Made by a program: the position numbers and the translations under genes. A stretch of 64,000 nt of DNA. Source: Catellatospora sp. TT07R-123. GTDB lineage: Bacteria > Actinomycetota > Actinomycetes > Mycobacteriales > Micromonosporaceae. The stretch is taken from assembly GCF_018327705.1 (NCBI RefSeq), contig NZ_BNEM01000002.1, forward strand, positions 930,001-994,000, written 5' to 3'. Below are positions 1 to 8,767 of the stretch, one piece after another. Each line of letters begins with the position of its first letter. The stretch's first letter is position 1. The notes below the pieces were generated by a model that saw only the letters and a list, made by a program, of their open reading frames with translations, searched no databases and was not told the origin of the DNA.

Positions 1-1
1 C

Positions 2-403
2 GCGTCGTCGTGGCTGGTCGTGCTCGCCCCGGTGGTGCTCGTGTTCGCCGCCGCGTACGTCGGGTTCCTGCGGCACCTGCCCGCCCGCACCCGCCGACTG
101 GTCATCGCCGCCGGCTGCCTCTACGCCGCGGGCGTCGCCGCGACCGAGGTCTTCGGCGCGCTGACCGGCCTGCACGCGCCCGTCGGCCTGCACGGACAGG
201 CCCTGGCCGGCATCCCGTTCCTCCAGCACCTGGCCGGGGCCTCCGTCGAGGAACTGCTGCAACTGCTCGGCAGCATCACGTTCCTCTACGCCGTCACCGA
301 CCGGCTCGCGCAGTACCGCCGCCCCGCCGCCGCGGCACCGGCCCAGGCCCGCAGCGAGCAGGACGTCACCGCCGCCGAGCGTCGGCGGCCTGCGGCCGCG
401 TGA
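2..403 (+). CDS. Partial membrane protein, 3' end only
   Basis: The reading frame is open from the first bases of the window to the TGA at 401-403, so the 5' part lies outside. The visible 133 residues hold three hydrophobic segments separated by short basic loops: one at the very start, one after the RTRR loop, and one ending in FLYAVTDR. An Ala/Pro/Arg-rich cytoplasmic-looking tail follows. I do not recognise the family. Its last 38 bases overlap the 3' end of the convergent oxidoreductase gene, which leaves no room for a terminator between them. Coding is supported by strong third-position G/C bias and a sensible membrane topology. The function is unknown. Confidence 0.6.
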   Translation, partial: ASSWLVVLAPVVLVFAAAYVGFLRHLPARTRRLVIAAGCLYAAGVAATEVFGALTGLHAPVGLHGQALAGIPFLQHLAGASVEELLQLLGSITFLYAVTDRLAQYRRPAAAAPAQARSEQDVTAAERRRPAAA

Positions 404-1550
404 CCGGGCGGTGCCGGGTCGGCATGCCGAGCGTGGGGTTGGCCACGCCCCAGGCGGCGCCCTTGCACACCAGTTCCTTGTAGACCGCCGCCGTCCGGCC
501 GGTCAGTGCCGACTCCTTGGCGCGGTCGTCGGCGGTGACGAACTGGATCAGGCCGTCGCGGCGGCCCAGCGAGATGCACTGGTTGAAGTAGCGGATCGGC
601 GTCTCGGGCAGCTTGCCGCCGGTCAGGCGGGCCGCGATCGCGTCGGCGGCCTGCCACGCGGCCGGGGTGCCCGAGGCGCACGACATCCGCAGCGGCTTGC
701 CGCCGGGGCCCGTCGCCATGGCCGCGTCGCCGACGGCGTACACGTCCGGGTGCGACACCGAGCGCATGGTCGCGTCGACCACGATCTGGCCGGTGCCGGT
801 GACCTCCAGCGTGGTGGCCGCCGCGATCGGGTGCACCGCGAATCCGGTGGTCCACACGGTGACCGCCGCCGGGGCGACCCGGCCGTCGGCGATCGCGACC
901 CGGTCGGCCTCGACGCCGGTGACGTCGGCCTGCTCGTACACGGTGATGCCGAGCCGGTCGACGACCTTGCGCAGGTGCGCCCGGCCCTTGGGCGACAGCC
1001 AGTCGCCGAGGCCGCCCCGGACGGCCAGGGCCACGTCGAGGTCCGGGCGGGCCTCGGCGATCTCGGTCGCGGCCTCCAGGCCGGTGAGGCCGCCGCCGAC
1101 GACGGCCACGGGCTGCCCGGCGCCGAGGCGGGCCAGGCGCTCGCGCAGCCGCAGCGCGCCGGGACGGCTGGCGATCTCGTACGCGTGCTCGGCGGTGCCC
1201 GGGACGCCCTGGGTGTTCCAGCCGCTGCCCAGGGCGTAGACGAGCGTGTCGTAGCCCAGTTCGGTGGTGCCGCCGGCGCCGGTGACGGCGACGGTCCGGC
1301 GGTCGGCGTCGACGGCGGCGACCTCGGCCAGCCGCACCTCGACGCCGGTGCCCGCGAACATCTCGCGCAGCGGCCGGGGCTTGAGGTCCTGGCCGACGGC
1401 GAGCTGGTGCATCCGGACGCGCTCGACGAAGTCGGGCTCGGCGTTGACGAGGGTGATGGCGACGTCCTGGCGGCGCAGCCGCTTGGCGAGGCGGCCGGCG
1501 GCGATGGCACCGGTGTATCCGGCGCCGAGGACGACGATGCGGTGCTGCAT
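366..1550 (-). CDS. FAD/NAD(P)-binding oxidoreductase, NDH-2-like
   Basis: A 394-residue pyridine-nucleotide-disulfide-type flavoprotein. The start carries the FAD-binding dinucleotide fold motif VVLGAGYTGAIAAG. A second Rossmann motif, VAVVGGGLTGLEAA, near residue 150 binds NAD(P)H. A conserved YAVGDAAM-type motif near residue 270 contacts the flavin. Size and layout match the type II NADH dehydrogenase-like group, but the quinone-reducing role is inferred. The ATG at 1550 is preferred over an upstream in-frame codon because an AGGAG lies just before it and the GxGxxG motif begins a few residues later. The gene follows an ECF41-like sigma factor gene on the same strand, and such sigma factors are typically linked to one oxidoreductase target. 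It is therefore probably transcribed by that sigma factor. Confidence 0.88.
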   Translation of the reverse strand: MQHRIVVLGAGYTGAIAAGRLAKRLRRQDVAITLVNAEPDFVERVRMHQLAVGQDLKPRPLREMFAGTGVEVRLAEVAAVDADRRTVAVTGAGGTTELGYDTLVYALGSGWNTQGVPGTAEHAYEIASRPGALRLRERLARLGAGQPVAVVGGGLTGLEAATEIAEARPDLDVALAVRGGLGDWLSPKGRAHLRKVVDRLGITVYEQADVTGVEADRVAIADGRVAPAAVTVWTTGFAVHPIAAATTLEVTGTGQIVVDATMRSVSHPDVYAVGDAAMATGPGGKPLRMSCASGTPAAWQAADAIAARLTGGKLPETPIRYFNQCISLGRRDGLIQFVTADDRAKESALTGRTAAVYKELVCKGAAWGVANPTLGMPTRHRPVTRPQAADARRR

Positions 1551-1582
1551 TTCCTGCTCCTGTCTACGCGGGTTCGCCTCTT

Positions 1583-1610
1583 GAACCGGGCGGCCCGCCG
1601 ATTGCTGACA
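1583..1610 (-). promoter_or_regulatory. Candidate ECF41-type promoter of the oxidoreductase
   Basis: In the 91-bp gap between the sigma factor stop and the oxidoreductase ATG, the minus strand reads TGTCAGC, then 17 bases, then GTTC. ECF41 promoters are described as TGTCACA, 16-17 bases, CGTC. The match is partial (-35 good, -10 imperfect), so this is a candidate only. Confidence 0.3.
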
Positions 1611-1641
1611 GGTACGGACTGTGAAGCAGCTCACCTGACCG

Positions 1642-2586
1642 TCAGAACGCGCGGAACAGCGGCTCCCCGTGCTCGGTGGCCGCCCACTGCGCCGTCGCGC
1701 GCGCCAGCTTGTCGGGGTTGACCTGGTTGCGGAAGGCGGCGATGCCGTCCTCGGTCACCTCCAGGCACATGACGCCGACGACCCGGCCGTCCAGCACCGC
1801 CAGTGCGGCGGGGCCGCAGTTGGCGGTCCACGCGTACACCTCCGGCGTGCCGCCGACCAGGGCGCGCTTGGCCTCGGCGGGCCGGAACAGGCCCCACAGG
1901 AACTTCGCCACCGCGATCGCGCCCTCGAACGCCTTCGTGCGGGCCGGGATCCTGCCGCCGCCGTCGCCGATCGCGATCGCGTCGGCGGTGAGCAGGCGCA
2001 CCAGCGGCTCGGTCCGGCCGCTGGTCGCCGCGGCCAGGAACTCCTCGACGATCCGCCGGGCGGCCGCCTCGTCGACCTCGGTCCGGGCCCGGCCCTCGGC
2101 GACGTGCCGCTTGGCGCGGTGGAAGATCTGCTGGCTGGCGGACTCGGTGAGGTCGAGGATCTCCGCGATGTCGCGGTGCGGGTAGTCGAACGCCTCCCGC
2201 AGCACGTACACCGCCCGCTCGTTGGGCGACAGCCGCTCCATGAGCGTCAGCACCGCGTACGACACCGATTCGCGCTGCTCGGCGGTGTCGGCCGGGCCCA
2301 GCATCGGATCGCCCGCCAGCAGCGGCTCGGGCAGCCACTGGCCCACGTACGTCTCCCGGCGCGCCCGCGCCGAACCGAGCTGGTTCAGGCACAGGTTGGT
2401 GAGCACCTTCGTGAGCCACGCCTCGGGCACCTCGATCAGGTCGAGGTCGGCGGCCTGCCAGCGTAGGAACGCCTCCTGCACCGCGTCTTCGGCCTCGGCC
2501 GCCGAACCGAGCATGCGGTAGGCGATGGCCTCCAGCCGCGGCCGGGCGGCCTGGAACCGGTCTACGTCGGATGCGGTCAGCGGCAC
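1642..2586 (-). CDS. ECF sigma factor, SigJ/ECF41-like, with SnoaL-like C-terminal domain
   Basis: A 314-residue sigma-70 family protein. Region 2 lies near residues 10-75 (AYRMLGSAAEAEDAVQEAF, then WLTKVLTNLCLNQL). Region 4 lies near 120-175 (LSPNERAVYVLREAF, then an HTH ending SASQQIFHRAKRHV). A SnoaL/NTF2-like domain of about 110 residues follows and contains GDGGGR, the DGGG(K/R) motif that modulates activity in the ECF41 group. These factors lack a classical anti-sigma; the C-terminal domain does the control. The GTG at 2586 is chosen because region 2 starts shortly after it and a TANNNT hexamer (TACGCT on the minus strand, 2593-2598) sits 6 nt upstream, which suggests a leaderless transcript; no Shine-Dalgarno is visible. 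The likely target is the adjacent flavoprotein. Confidence 0.88.
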   Translation of the reverse strand: MPLTASDVDRFQAARPRLEAIAYRMLGSAAEAEDAVQEAFLRWQAADLDLIEVPEAWLTKVLTNLCLNQLGSARARRETYVGQWLPEPLLAGDPMLGPADTAEQRESVSYAVLTLMERLSPNERAVYVLREAFDYPHRDIAEILDLTESASQQIFHRAKRHVAEGRARTEVDEAAARRIVEEFLAAATSGRTEPLVRLLTADAIAIGDGGGRIPARTKAFEGAIAVAKFLWGLFRPAEAKRALVGGTPEVYAWTANCGPAALAVLDGRVVGVMCLEVTEDGIAAFRNQVNPDKLARATAQWAATEHGEPLFRAF

Positions 2587-2627
2587 GGTCCGAGCGTAGC
2601 CGCCCGGGACCGCGTGCCGCCGTACGG

Positions 2628-5600
2628 TCAGATCCCGGTGTGGGAGAACACGGCCCAGCGCATCGGCTGGTGGCGGGCGCGGCCGTGCAGCAGCGCGCGG
2701 ACCGCCCGGTGCAGTGCGGCCGCGGTGTGCGCGCTGGACATGCCGCCCTCGCGCAGCGCGCCGTACACGGCGGTCGCGGTGCTGCGCGAGTCGCGGTCCA
2801 GCACCGGCCAGTGGGTCGCGACCACGTTGGTGAACCCGGCGAGGTGGATCGCCGCGGCCAGGTGCACCGCCTCGTCGGGCAGGCGCCGGTCGCCCTTGGC
2901 GGTCGAGCACGCCGACAGGTAGGCGAGCTCCGCCTCGGACAGTGCCAGCCGCGCGATGTCGCGCACGGCCACGATGTCGCCGCCCGCCACGACGATGCCG
3001 GAGGCGTCCGGCCGGGCCGGGTCGAGGAAGCCGTGGCAGGCCAGGTGCACCCAGCTGTGGGTACGCAGCAGCGCCAGCACCCCCTCCCGCGTGGCGGCGG
3101 CGTCGACGAGCTCGGTCACGTCCCCGCCGCTGTGGTCCCGCAGCACCGCCCGCTCCTGCTCGATGTTGAGCGGCTGCTGCTCACCGGGGGTCTGCGACAT
3201 GCCGACCAGCGCGGCGCGGCGCAGCGGCGCCGCGGCACGGGCCCGCTCCCGGGCGCTGATGAGCGTGCGCAGCGTCGGGGTGTACGACGGCGCCACCCGG
3301 TGCGGCACCCCGTCGGTGAACGCCCCGTCGGCGGCGGCGTGGATCGGCAGCAGCGCCAGCGGGCCGGTCGGGCACCACCACACCCGGGGCCCGGCCTGGT
3401 CCCCGGCCAGCGGCCCGGTGTGCCCGAGGGCGGTGAGCACCGGCAGGGCCACGCGTTCCCACAGCCACCGCAGCGTGCCGGCCACGTCGATCTGCGCCGC
3501 CTCCTCGTGGTCGATGCCGGCCAGGAACGCCGCCACCTGCTCGGCCACGTCGGCCGGGGTCACCTCCAGCGGCACCACCACGGGCTCGCCCGGCCCGACG
3601 ATCAGGGCGTCGCTGCGGCGCCCGGCGATGTTGACGAGCACGACCGGACCGCCCTGCGCGGCCCCGGCCAGCCGGTCGTACGTGGGCAGGCGCAGGAAGT
3701 CGGCGAACCGGGGGTCCTGGCGCACCTGCGCCACCAGCCGGTCCCACTCCCGGGTCAGCGCGATGCGCCGGTCCAGCTCACCGCCGTCGGGCCCGATGGC
3801 GGCCTGGCGGGTGTCCTGGGCCAGCAGCGCGGCCCGGACCGACTCCAGCGCGGCCGCCCGGTCCGGGTAGGCGGCGGCGAGGTCGCGCAGGTCGGTGCGC
3901 AGTTGCAGCACCAGGTCCCACAGCACCGCCCGGCCCGCCTCGACCACCTCGACCGCGCGGCGCGGCCGCCCCGCCGCCAGCGCCCAGGCCGCCGCGTCGG
4001 CGGTGACGGCACCGGCCTCGATGAGCCACCGCTCCTGGTCGGTGCGGTCGAGGCCGCGCCAGACCAGCAGCGGCAGCAGCTCCACCGCCAGCGCGTACGC
4101 GTCGGCCGCCGCCACCGCGTCGTCCCGGCCCGTGGCCAGCGCCGCCGCCGCGGTCGCCGCCTGGAACCGGATCGCCGCCGCAGCGACCGGGTCGGCCGCC
4201 GCCCGCGCGAACCGCCGGTACGCCGCGTCGCCGCAGTCCTGCTCGCCCTGTCCGAACCGGGCGGCCAGCACCTGGCCCCAGCGCAGCAGCAGCAGGCCCC
4301 GGTCAGGGTGCCCCGGCGCGGGCTCGGCCCGGACGAGTTCGGTCTGCGCCAGCTCCAGATCGGAGGCGTCCCCGTGCGCGCCGGAACGCAGCAGCAGGGC
4401 CCGGACCAGTTCCGCCACCGTCCCAGCAGCCTCGGTGCCGTCCCTGCCCGCGGCCACGGCCCAGGTCAGCGCGGTCACGGCCTCGTCCAGGTCGGCCGGG
4501 TCCCCGTCGGCCCGGTAGCGGCCCAGCAGCGCCGCGCCGAACCCGGTGAGCGGCCCCGCCCGGTGGCCCGCCACGGCGGGACTGACGGCCAGCGCCGACC
4601 AGGACGCGTCGACCGCCTCCCGCGCGTCGGCGGCGTCACCGCGCAGGCCGTACCGCGTGAGCAGGGCCCGGCTCAGCTCGCCCTGGTAGAAGTCGCGGTG
4701 TCGGGAGCGGGTCGTGGTGGCGGCGACCGCGGCCCGGTACGCGACGATCGAAGCGTCGAGGTCGGCCTGCGTCCCGAGGCGCGCGTGCCGGTTGAGCAGC
4801 GCCTCCGCCAGGCTGGCCTGCACGGCGGGGGCCTGGGTGTGCTCGGGCGGGCAGGCGGCGGCCGCCGCGCGCAGGCGCTCGATCGCGGCGGCGAGGTCGC
4901 CCGCGTCACCGGTGATCCGCGAGCGGCCCAGCAGGGCCCGGCCGAGCTGGACCGCGACCACCGGCACGCGCAGGAACTCGATCGCCGTCCCGGCGGCCCC
5001 GTCGGCCAGGCCGACCAGGTCGGTGATCGCGGCGTCCAGGTCGCCGGTGTCACCGGTGAGCCGGTGCCGGGCCAGGCGGATCATCGCGAGGTTCAGCCGT
5101 GCGTGGTCGCCGCCTGCCCCGGTCTGCGGCTGCCGCCGGCTCAGCCGCAGCGCCTCGTCCAGCCGCTCCGGCTCGCCGTCCCGCTGGCCCCGGGCCGTCA
5201 TCAGGCCGATGTGGATGTCCAGGCCCCACCCGGCCGACCCGTCGCGCACCCGGTCGCCGTCCTCGGCCAGCAGGTCGGCGGCGGTGTCGAGCAGGTCGTC
5301 CGCGCCGGTGGCGGAGTGGGCGCGCAGCAGGCAGCCCGCGTACGCCGCGCGCAGCGTGGGCAGCAGCCCGGCGGGCACCGCGGCCAGCGCGTGCCGCGCG
5401 GTGGCCAGGCCGTGGTCGAGGTCGGCCAGGCGGGAGGTCTGCTCGAACCGGGTGACCATCAGGTCGCTGAGCACCGACTGGCGCGTTCCCAGCAGCGGCC
5501 AGCCCGCCGGGGTGGACGCCACGGACTCCGCCGCGCGGCTCACCGCCGCGTCGAGGTCGCCGACGTGCGCGGTACGCCGGAAGCGTTCGGACAGCAGCTG

Positions 5601-6341
5601 GGCCGCCAGCATCAGGCGCGGCGGATAGTGCTCGTCCTCCTCGGCGCTGGCGCCGATCGCCGCGTCGAGCTGCTCGATCGCCGCGTCGAGGTCGCCGTCG
5701 CGGTCGCGCACGGCCAGGGCGCGGGCCAGGCGGGTGACCGCCGCGACACTCATCATGTCGTCGTACGACGATTCCAGCAGCTCCACGGCCCGGTCGATGT
5801 GCTCGGCGCCGCGGCCGCGCTCGAAGTGGAGCTGGTGGGCCACCCCGAGGGAGTGCGCCGCCTCGACCAGTTCCACGCCGATGAAGAACCCGAAGGCCGC
5901 CAGGTCGGCGACGGCGCCCAGCGACAGCGGCGCCGCCTCCAGGTGCGCCACGGCCGCGTCCAGCGCCTGCTCGGCGGCGTGCAACGTCGCGGGGTCGCCG
6001 TCGCGCTGGGCCCGCAGCGACAGCGTGCGGGCGGCCACGCAGGCGACCGCGGCGGCGAGCGGATGGCCGGGCGGGGTCGCGGCCAGGGTCCGCATCGCCG
6101 CCTCGGCCAGGGCCAGGTGCTCCCCGGCGGGCTGGGCTCCGAGCAGCCGCAGCCGCAGCCATGCCGCGCGCAGCGCCTGCGGGACGCGCAGCGGGTCGTC
6201 CGGCGCCAGCCGGGGCAGCCGCGCCTCGATCTGCAACGCGGCCGCGAGCAGATCGTGCGGGCGTCCGTCGGCGATCGTGCTGTCGGTCAGCTCCACGCCG
6301 ACGTACCCGGTCATCCGACGGCGCAGCCACTGCGTAGGCAC
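2628..6341 (-). CDS. TPR-rich CHAT-domain (caspase-like) protease
   Basis: A 1237-residue protein. About the first 800 residues are Ala/Leu-rich helical repeats of TPR type, with recurring blocks such as GDLDAAI and a following helix. The C-terminal 350 residues form a CHAT domain, a caspase-like cysteine peptidase. The catalytic His lies in VHLACHGFLDP (about residue 1102) and the Cys in YLSACSTAKG (about residue 1144), both intact. TPR-CHAT proteins act as proteolytic effectors or adaptors in bacterial conflict systems (for example the type III-E CRISPR-associated TPR-CHAT); the substrate here cannot be inferred. The gene is divergent from a membrane-anchored P-loop-like gene 128 bp away and near a protease-NTPase island. 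The longest start is GTG at 6341; ATG at 6314 is the alternative. Neither has a good ribosome binding site. Confidence 0.85.
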   Translation of the reverse strand: MPTQWLRRRMTGYVGVELTDSTIADGRPHDLLAAALQIEARLPRLAPDDPLRVPQALRAAWLRLRLLGAQPAGEHLALAEAAMRTLAATPPGHPLAAAVACVAARTLSLRAQRDGDPATLHAAEQALDAAVAHLEAAPLSLGAVADLAAFGFFIGVELVEAAHSLGVAHQLHFERGRGAEHIDRAVELLESSYDDMMSVAAVTRLARALAVRDRDGDLDAAIEQLDAAIGASAEEDEHYPPRLMLAAQLLSERFRRTAHVGDLDAAVSRAAESVASTPAGWPLLGTRQSVLSDLMVTRFEQTSRLADLDHGLATARHALAAVPAGLLPTLRAAYAGCLLRAHSATGADDLLDTAADLLAEDGDRVRDGSAGWGLDIHIGLMTARGQRDGEPERLDEALRLSRRQPQTGAGGDHARLNLAMIRLARHRLTGDTGDLDAAITDLVGLADGAAGTAIEFLRVPVVAVQLGRALLGRSRITGDAGDLAAAIERLRAAAAACPPEHTQAPAVQASLAEALLNRHARLGTQADLDASIVAYRAAVAATTTRSRHRDFYQGELSRALLTRYGLRGDAADAREAVDASWSALAVSPAVAGHRAGPLTGFGAALLGRYRADGDPADLDEAVTALTWAVAAGRDGTEAAGTVAELVRALLLRSGAHGDASDLELAQTELVRAEPAPGHPDRGLLLLRWGQVLAARFGQGEQDCGDAAYRRFARAAADPVAAAAIRFQAATAAAALATGRDDAVAAADAYALAVELLPLLVWRGLDRTDQERWLIEAGAVTADAAAWALAAGRPRRAVEVVEAGRAVLWDLVLQLRTDLRDLAAAYPDRAAALESVRAALLAQDTRQAAIGPDGGELDRRIALTREWDRLVAQVRQDPRFADFLRLPTYDRLAGAAQGGPVVLVNIAGRRSDALIVGPGEPVVVPLEVTPADVAEQVAAFLAGIDHEEAAQIDVAGTLRWLWERVALPVLTALGHTGPLAGDQAGPRVWWCPTGPLALLPIHAAADGAFTDGVPHRVAPSYTPTLRTLISARERARAAAPLRRAALVGMSQTPGEQQPLNIEQERAVLRDHSGGDVTELVDAAATREGVLALLRTHSWVHLACHGFLDPARPDASGIVVAGGDIVAVRDIARLALSEAELAYLSACSTAKGDRRLPDEAVHLAAAIHLAGFTNVVATHWPVLDRDSRSTATAVYGALREGGMSSAHTAAALHRAVRALLHGRARHQPMRWAVFSHTGI

Positions 6342-6469
6342 CAGAAACTACTAGCAGAACCCGCCGTCCCCGGTGGACCGATGACCGGAATCCGACAGGA
6401 CCTTTCCCGCCCGTGCCGCCGCGGTGAGACTGGTGCGACAGCGGCGACCGAGGTGACCAGGACGGACGT

Positions 6470-8329
6470 ATGCGGGCGACGGAGACCTCCACACGGCCGG
6501 GCGCGGCTGGACCGGGAGGGTCTCCGCCCGCCGACACGCCCCCGGTGCGCTGGACGTCCGGATCGGACGGCGGCGGCCTGGCCGACCTGTCGTCGGCCGG
6601 CGTCGCGGCGCCCACCGGGCTGGTCGTGGTGATCGGGGCGGCCGCGACCGGGGTGTCGACGGTGCTGCACCGGCTGGCCGGCCAGGCGTCGCGCGACGGG
6701 CGGGTCACGCTGACGGCGTCGGCGGCGCGCTGGCGGCCCGGCGAGCGGACCTTCCCCGACTGGCTCACCGATGCCGCGATCGCCGCGGAAGCCGACCTGG
6801 CGCTGCCGGTGGTCGACCGGTGGCTGCGGGCCGAGCGCGTCGTCGCCGACGCGGCCACGGTCGCGCTCGTCGACGACGCCGACACGATCCCGGCGGCGTG
6901 GTCGGCGGCCGCGTGGGCCGGGCTCACCGCGTACGCCGCGGCGCACCTGGTCGTCGTCGGGTGCCGGGAGCAGGCGTACGCCCGGCTTGAGGCCGCCGGG
7001 GTCATCGGCGCGGACGTGCGGGTTATCCGGCTGCACCGGACCCGGCTGGCCGACGCCGCCGCCCGCGACGGGTGGGACCCGCGCCGCGTCGCCGGCCCGT
7101 ACACCCCGCCGGACGCGATGCCGCTGCTGCGACGCGCGCCCGCACCGGCCGCCGTGCCCGACGCGGACACCATCGCGGTGACGACGTACCTGTTCGGCGG
7201 CCTGGCGACACCGCCGGCGGCCGGGCCCGCGGCACCCGCCGGCGGCTGGACCCGCGCGCAGCAGCTGCGCTGGCTGGGCTTCCTGGCCCGGCACCTGGAC
7301 CGGCGCCGCACCGGCGAGATCCGGTTCTGGCACCTGATCGCCGAGGTCCCGGCGGTGCTGGGGGCGGTCGTCTACGCCCTGCTGGCCGCCCTGGTGTTCG
7401 AACTGACCAGCTGGCCGGGAATCCTGGCGGCCGAACGCCTCAGCCCCGGCGTCACCGCCGACCTGACCGCGCTGATGACCCGCTACCTGCACGAACACGG
7501 CGCGAGCTACATCACCGTCAGCGATCCGAGCCGCGCCCACGGGCACCTGTGGTGGCTCGGCGTGCTGACCGTGCTCGCCGCGATGACCGGCGCCTCCATC
7601 ACCGGCTCCCTCGCCACCCGCCCCAAGCTGCCCGCCGCCGCCCGGACCCGGCTGTCGGTCAGCCGGGTGGGCGCGGTGATCGGCCTGCGCCGCGGCCTGC
7701 GGTACGGGCCCGCGTTCCTGCTGCTGATGGCGGTCATGCGATACCTGAACTGGCCTGCGGCGGCGTGGGACCCGGCCACCGAGTGGCTCCGGCAGCGCCG
7801 CTGGTTCCCGCTGGGCGGCTGGCAGGAGCTCGCCTTCTACGCCGGTGTCGGCTACGCCGTCTTCATCGCCATCACGGTGTTCCGGGAGTCGGTCGTGGAC
7901 CGGCCCGCCCCCGCCGTCGAGGTCCGCACCGACGACCTGGCGGCCACCCTGTCCACCGTCACCCGCCGGTCCGTCCGGCTGGCTGCCGGCTTCGGCCTCG
8001 GCCCGCTCCTGCTGTGCCTGCTCATCGGCGTGCTGGGCACCGCGTTCCCCGAGAACATGCCGCACCGGCCGTCGCTGGCCGCCGTGGCGGTCGAGGGCGT
8101 CATGGCCTTCGCCGGGTTCGGGCTGATCACGTTCCTGGGCAGCGCCTGGGGCAGGTTCCACTTCGCCCGGATCTACCTGGCCGCCCGCGGGCACCTGCCC
8201 GCCGCGCTGCCGCGGTTCCTGATCCGGATGCAGGGGCAGGGAATCCTGGCCTGCTCGGGCGCCGTGCTGCGGTTCACCAACCCCGCCGTGCGCCGGTATC
8301 TGTCCCGCGACGGCGCCACGTCCGAGTAG
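6470..8329 (+). CDS. Membrane protein with degenerate NACHT/STAND-like P-loop domain
   Basis: A 619-residue protein. An N-terminal nucleotide-binding-like domain (about 30-210) has VVVIGAAATGVST at the Walker A position. The invariant Lys is replaced by Val (residue 62), so ATP hydrolysis is doubtful. VALVDDAD resembles Walker B. Residues about 275-580 contain roughly six hydrophobic segments separated by charged loops. The last 60 residues (RFLIRMQGQGILACSG...FTNPAVRRYLS) resemble the winged-helix end seen in actinobacterial NACHT membrane proteins. An AGGACGG precedes the ATG. The gene is divergent from the CHAT protease, which suggests a shared control region and a sensor/effector pairing at the membrane. 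That pairing is inference, and the family assignment rests on pattern only. Confidence 0.65.
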   Translation: MRATETSTRPGAAGPGGSPPADTPPVRWTSGSDGGGLADLSSAGVAAPTGLVVVIGAAATGVSTVLHRLAGQASRDGRVTLTASAARWRPGERTFPDWLTDAAIAAEADLALPVVDRWLRAERVVADAATVALVDDADTIPAAWSAAAWAGLTAYAAAHLVVVGCREQAYARLEAAGVIGADVRVIRLHRTRLADAAARDGWDPRRVAGPYTPPDAMPLLRRAPAPAAVPDADTIAVTTYLFGGLATPPAAGPAAPAGGWTRAQQLRWLGFLARHLDRRRTGEIRFWHLIAEVPAVLGAVVYALLAALVFELTSWPGILAAERLSPGVTADLTALMTRYLHEHGASYITVSDPSRAHGHLWWLGVLTVLAAMTGASITGSLATRPKLPAAARTRLSVSRVGAVIGLRRGLRYGPAFLLLMAVMRYLNWPAAAWDPATEWLRQRRWFPLGGWQELAFYAGVGYAVFIAITVFRESVVDRPAPAVEVRTDDLAATLSTVTRRSVRLAAGFGLGPLLLCLLIGVLGTAFPENMPHRPSLAAVAVEGVMAFAGFGLITFLGSAWGRFHFARIYLAARGHLPAALPRFLIRMQGQGILACSGAVLRFTNPAVRRYLSRDGATSE

Positions 8330-8767
8330 TGCTTTGTCATGTCGGAGACCGGCGTCTGCGGCGAGCGGTTCTGAGCCTTCGGCGGCAGGCGGAACAGGCG
8401 TCGATCCAGGCGGCGAGCTCGGCGACGACGTACGCGCATACGTGGTCGAGCATCTGGGCCGCCCGACGGGGTCCTGGTGGTGGACGAGACGGGGTTCGTC
8501 AAGCGGTGATAGCTCGGCCGGGGTCCAGCAGCAGACCGCAAACCTGACCCAGCTGTCCGCCAGTTTTCTACCGATCGCCAGCTGATTGCAATATTTCTAC
8601 TGACATGTCTAAATTATAGCCATCTAAGTCGTCGTTTCGCCCCACCTGCATCATGAATCATGATTGTTGTACTACGCTGTCCCCTCGTCCGATGACGAGC
8701 TCTTAGTGGACACGCAGAAAGACACAGGCAATGCGCATGGAGCAAAAGGGATGAGAGTGAGGAAGCG
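8330..8767. other. 438-bp junction: IS debris then A+T-richer promoter region
   Basis: Bases 8330-8560 are the transposase remnant and its flank. From about 8580 the sequence becomes clearly A+T-richer and carries no convincing ORF. It contains a perfect 10-bp palindrome AATCATGATT at 8656-8665 and a CTCGTC/GACGAG inverted repeat near 8684-8699. These are candidate operator sites for the downstream trypco2-protease genes, whose promoter must lie here. Confidence 0.45.
8395..8550 (+). pseudogene. IS701-like transposase remnant (frameshifted)
   Basis: Three short pieces in shifting frames read DDVRAYVVEHLG, then VLVVDETGFVKR followed by a stop, then DSSAGVQQQ. In this order they match the catalytic-core segment of IS701-family DDE transposases (VVDETG...KK...GVQRQ). 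Two frameshifts and the loss of both ends make it dead. It sits exactly at the switch from very high G+C sequence to the lower-G+C island, so it probably marks an old insertion junction. Confidence 0.7.

Noticed and set aside
2571-6632. 1353-residue plus-strand ORF opposite the CHAT gene
   Set aside because: Arg/Gln/Gly-rich shadow without motifs; the minus strand has the TPR repeats and an intact CHAT active site.
8334-8585. 83-residue ORF after the P-loop-like membrane protein gene
   Set aside because: Only fragments match a transposase and they change frame; treated as a pseudogene, not a protein.
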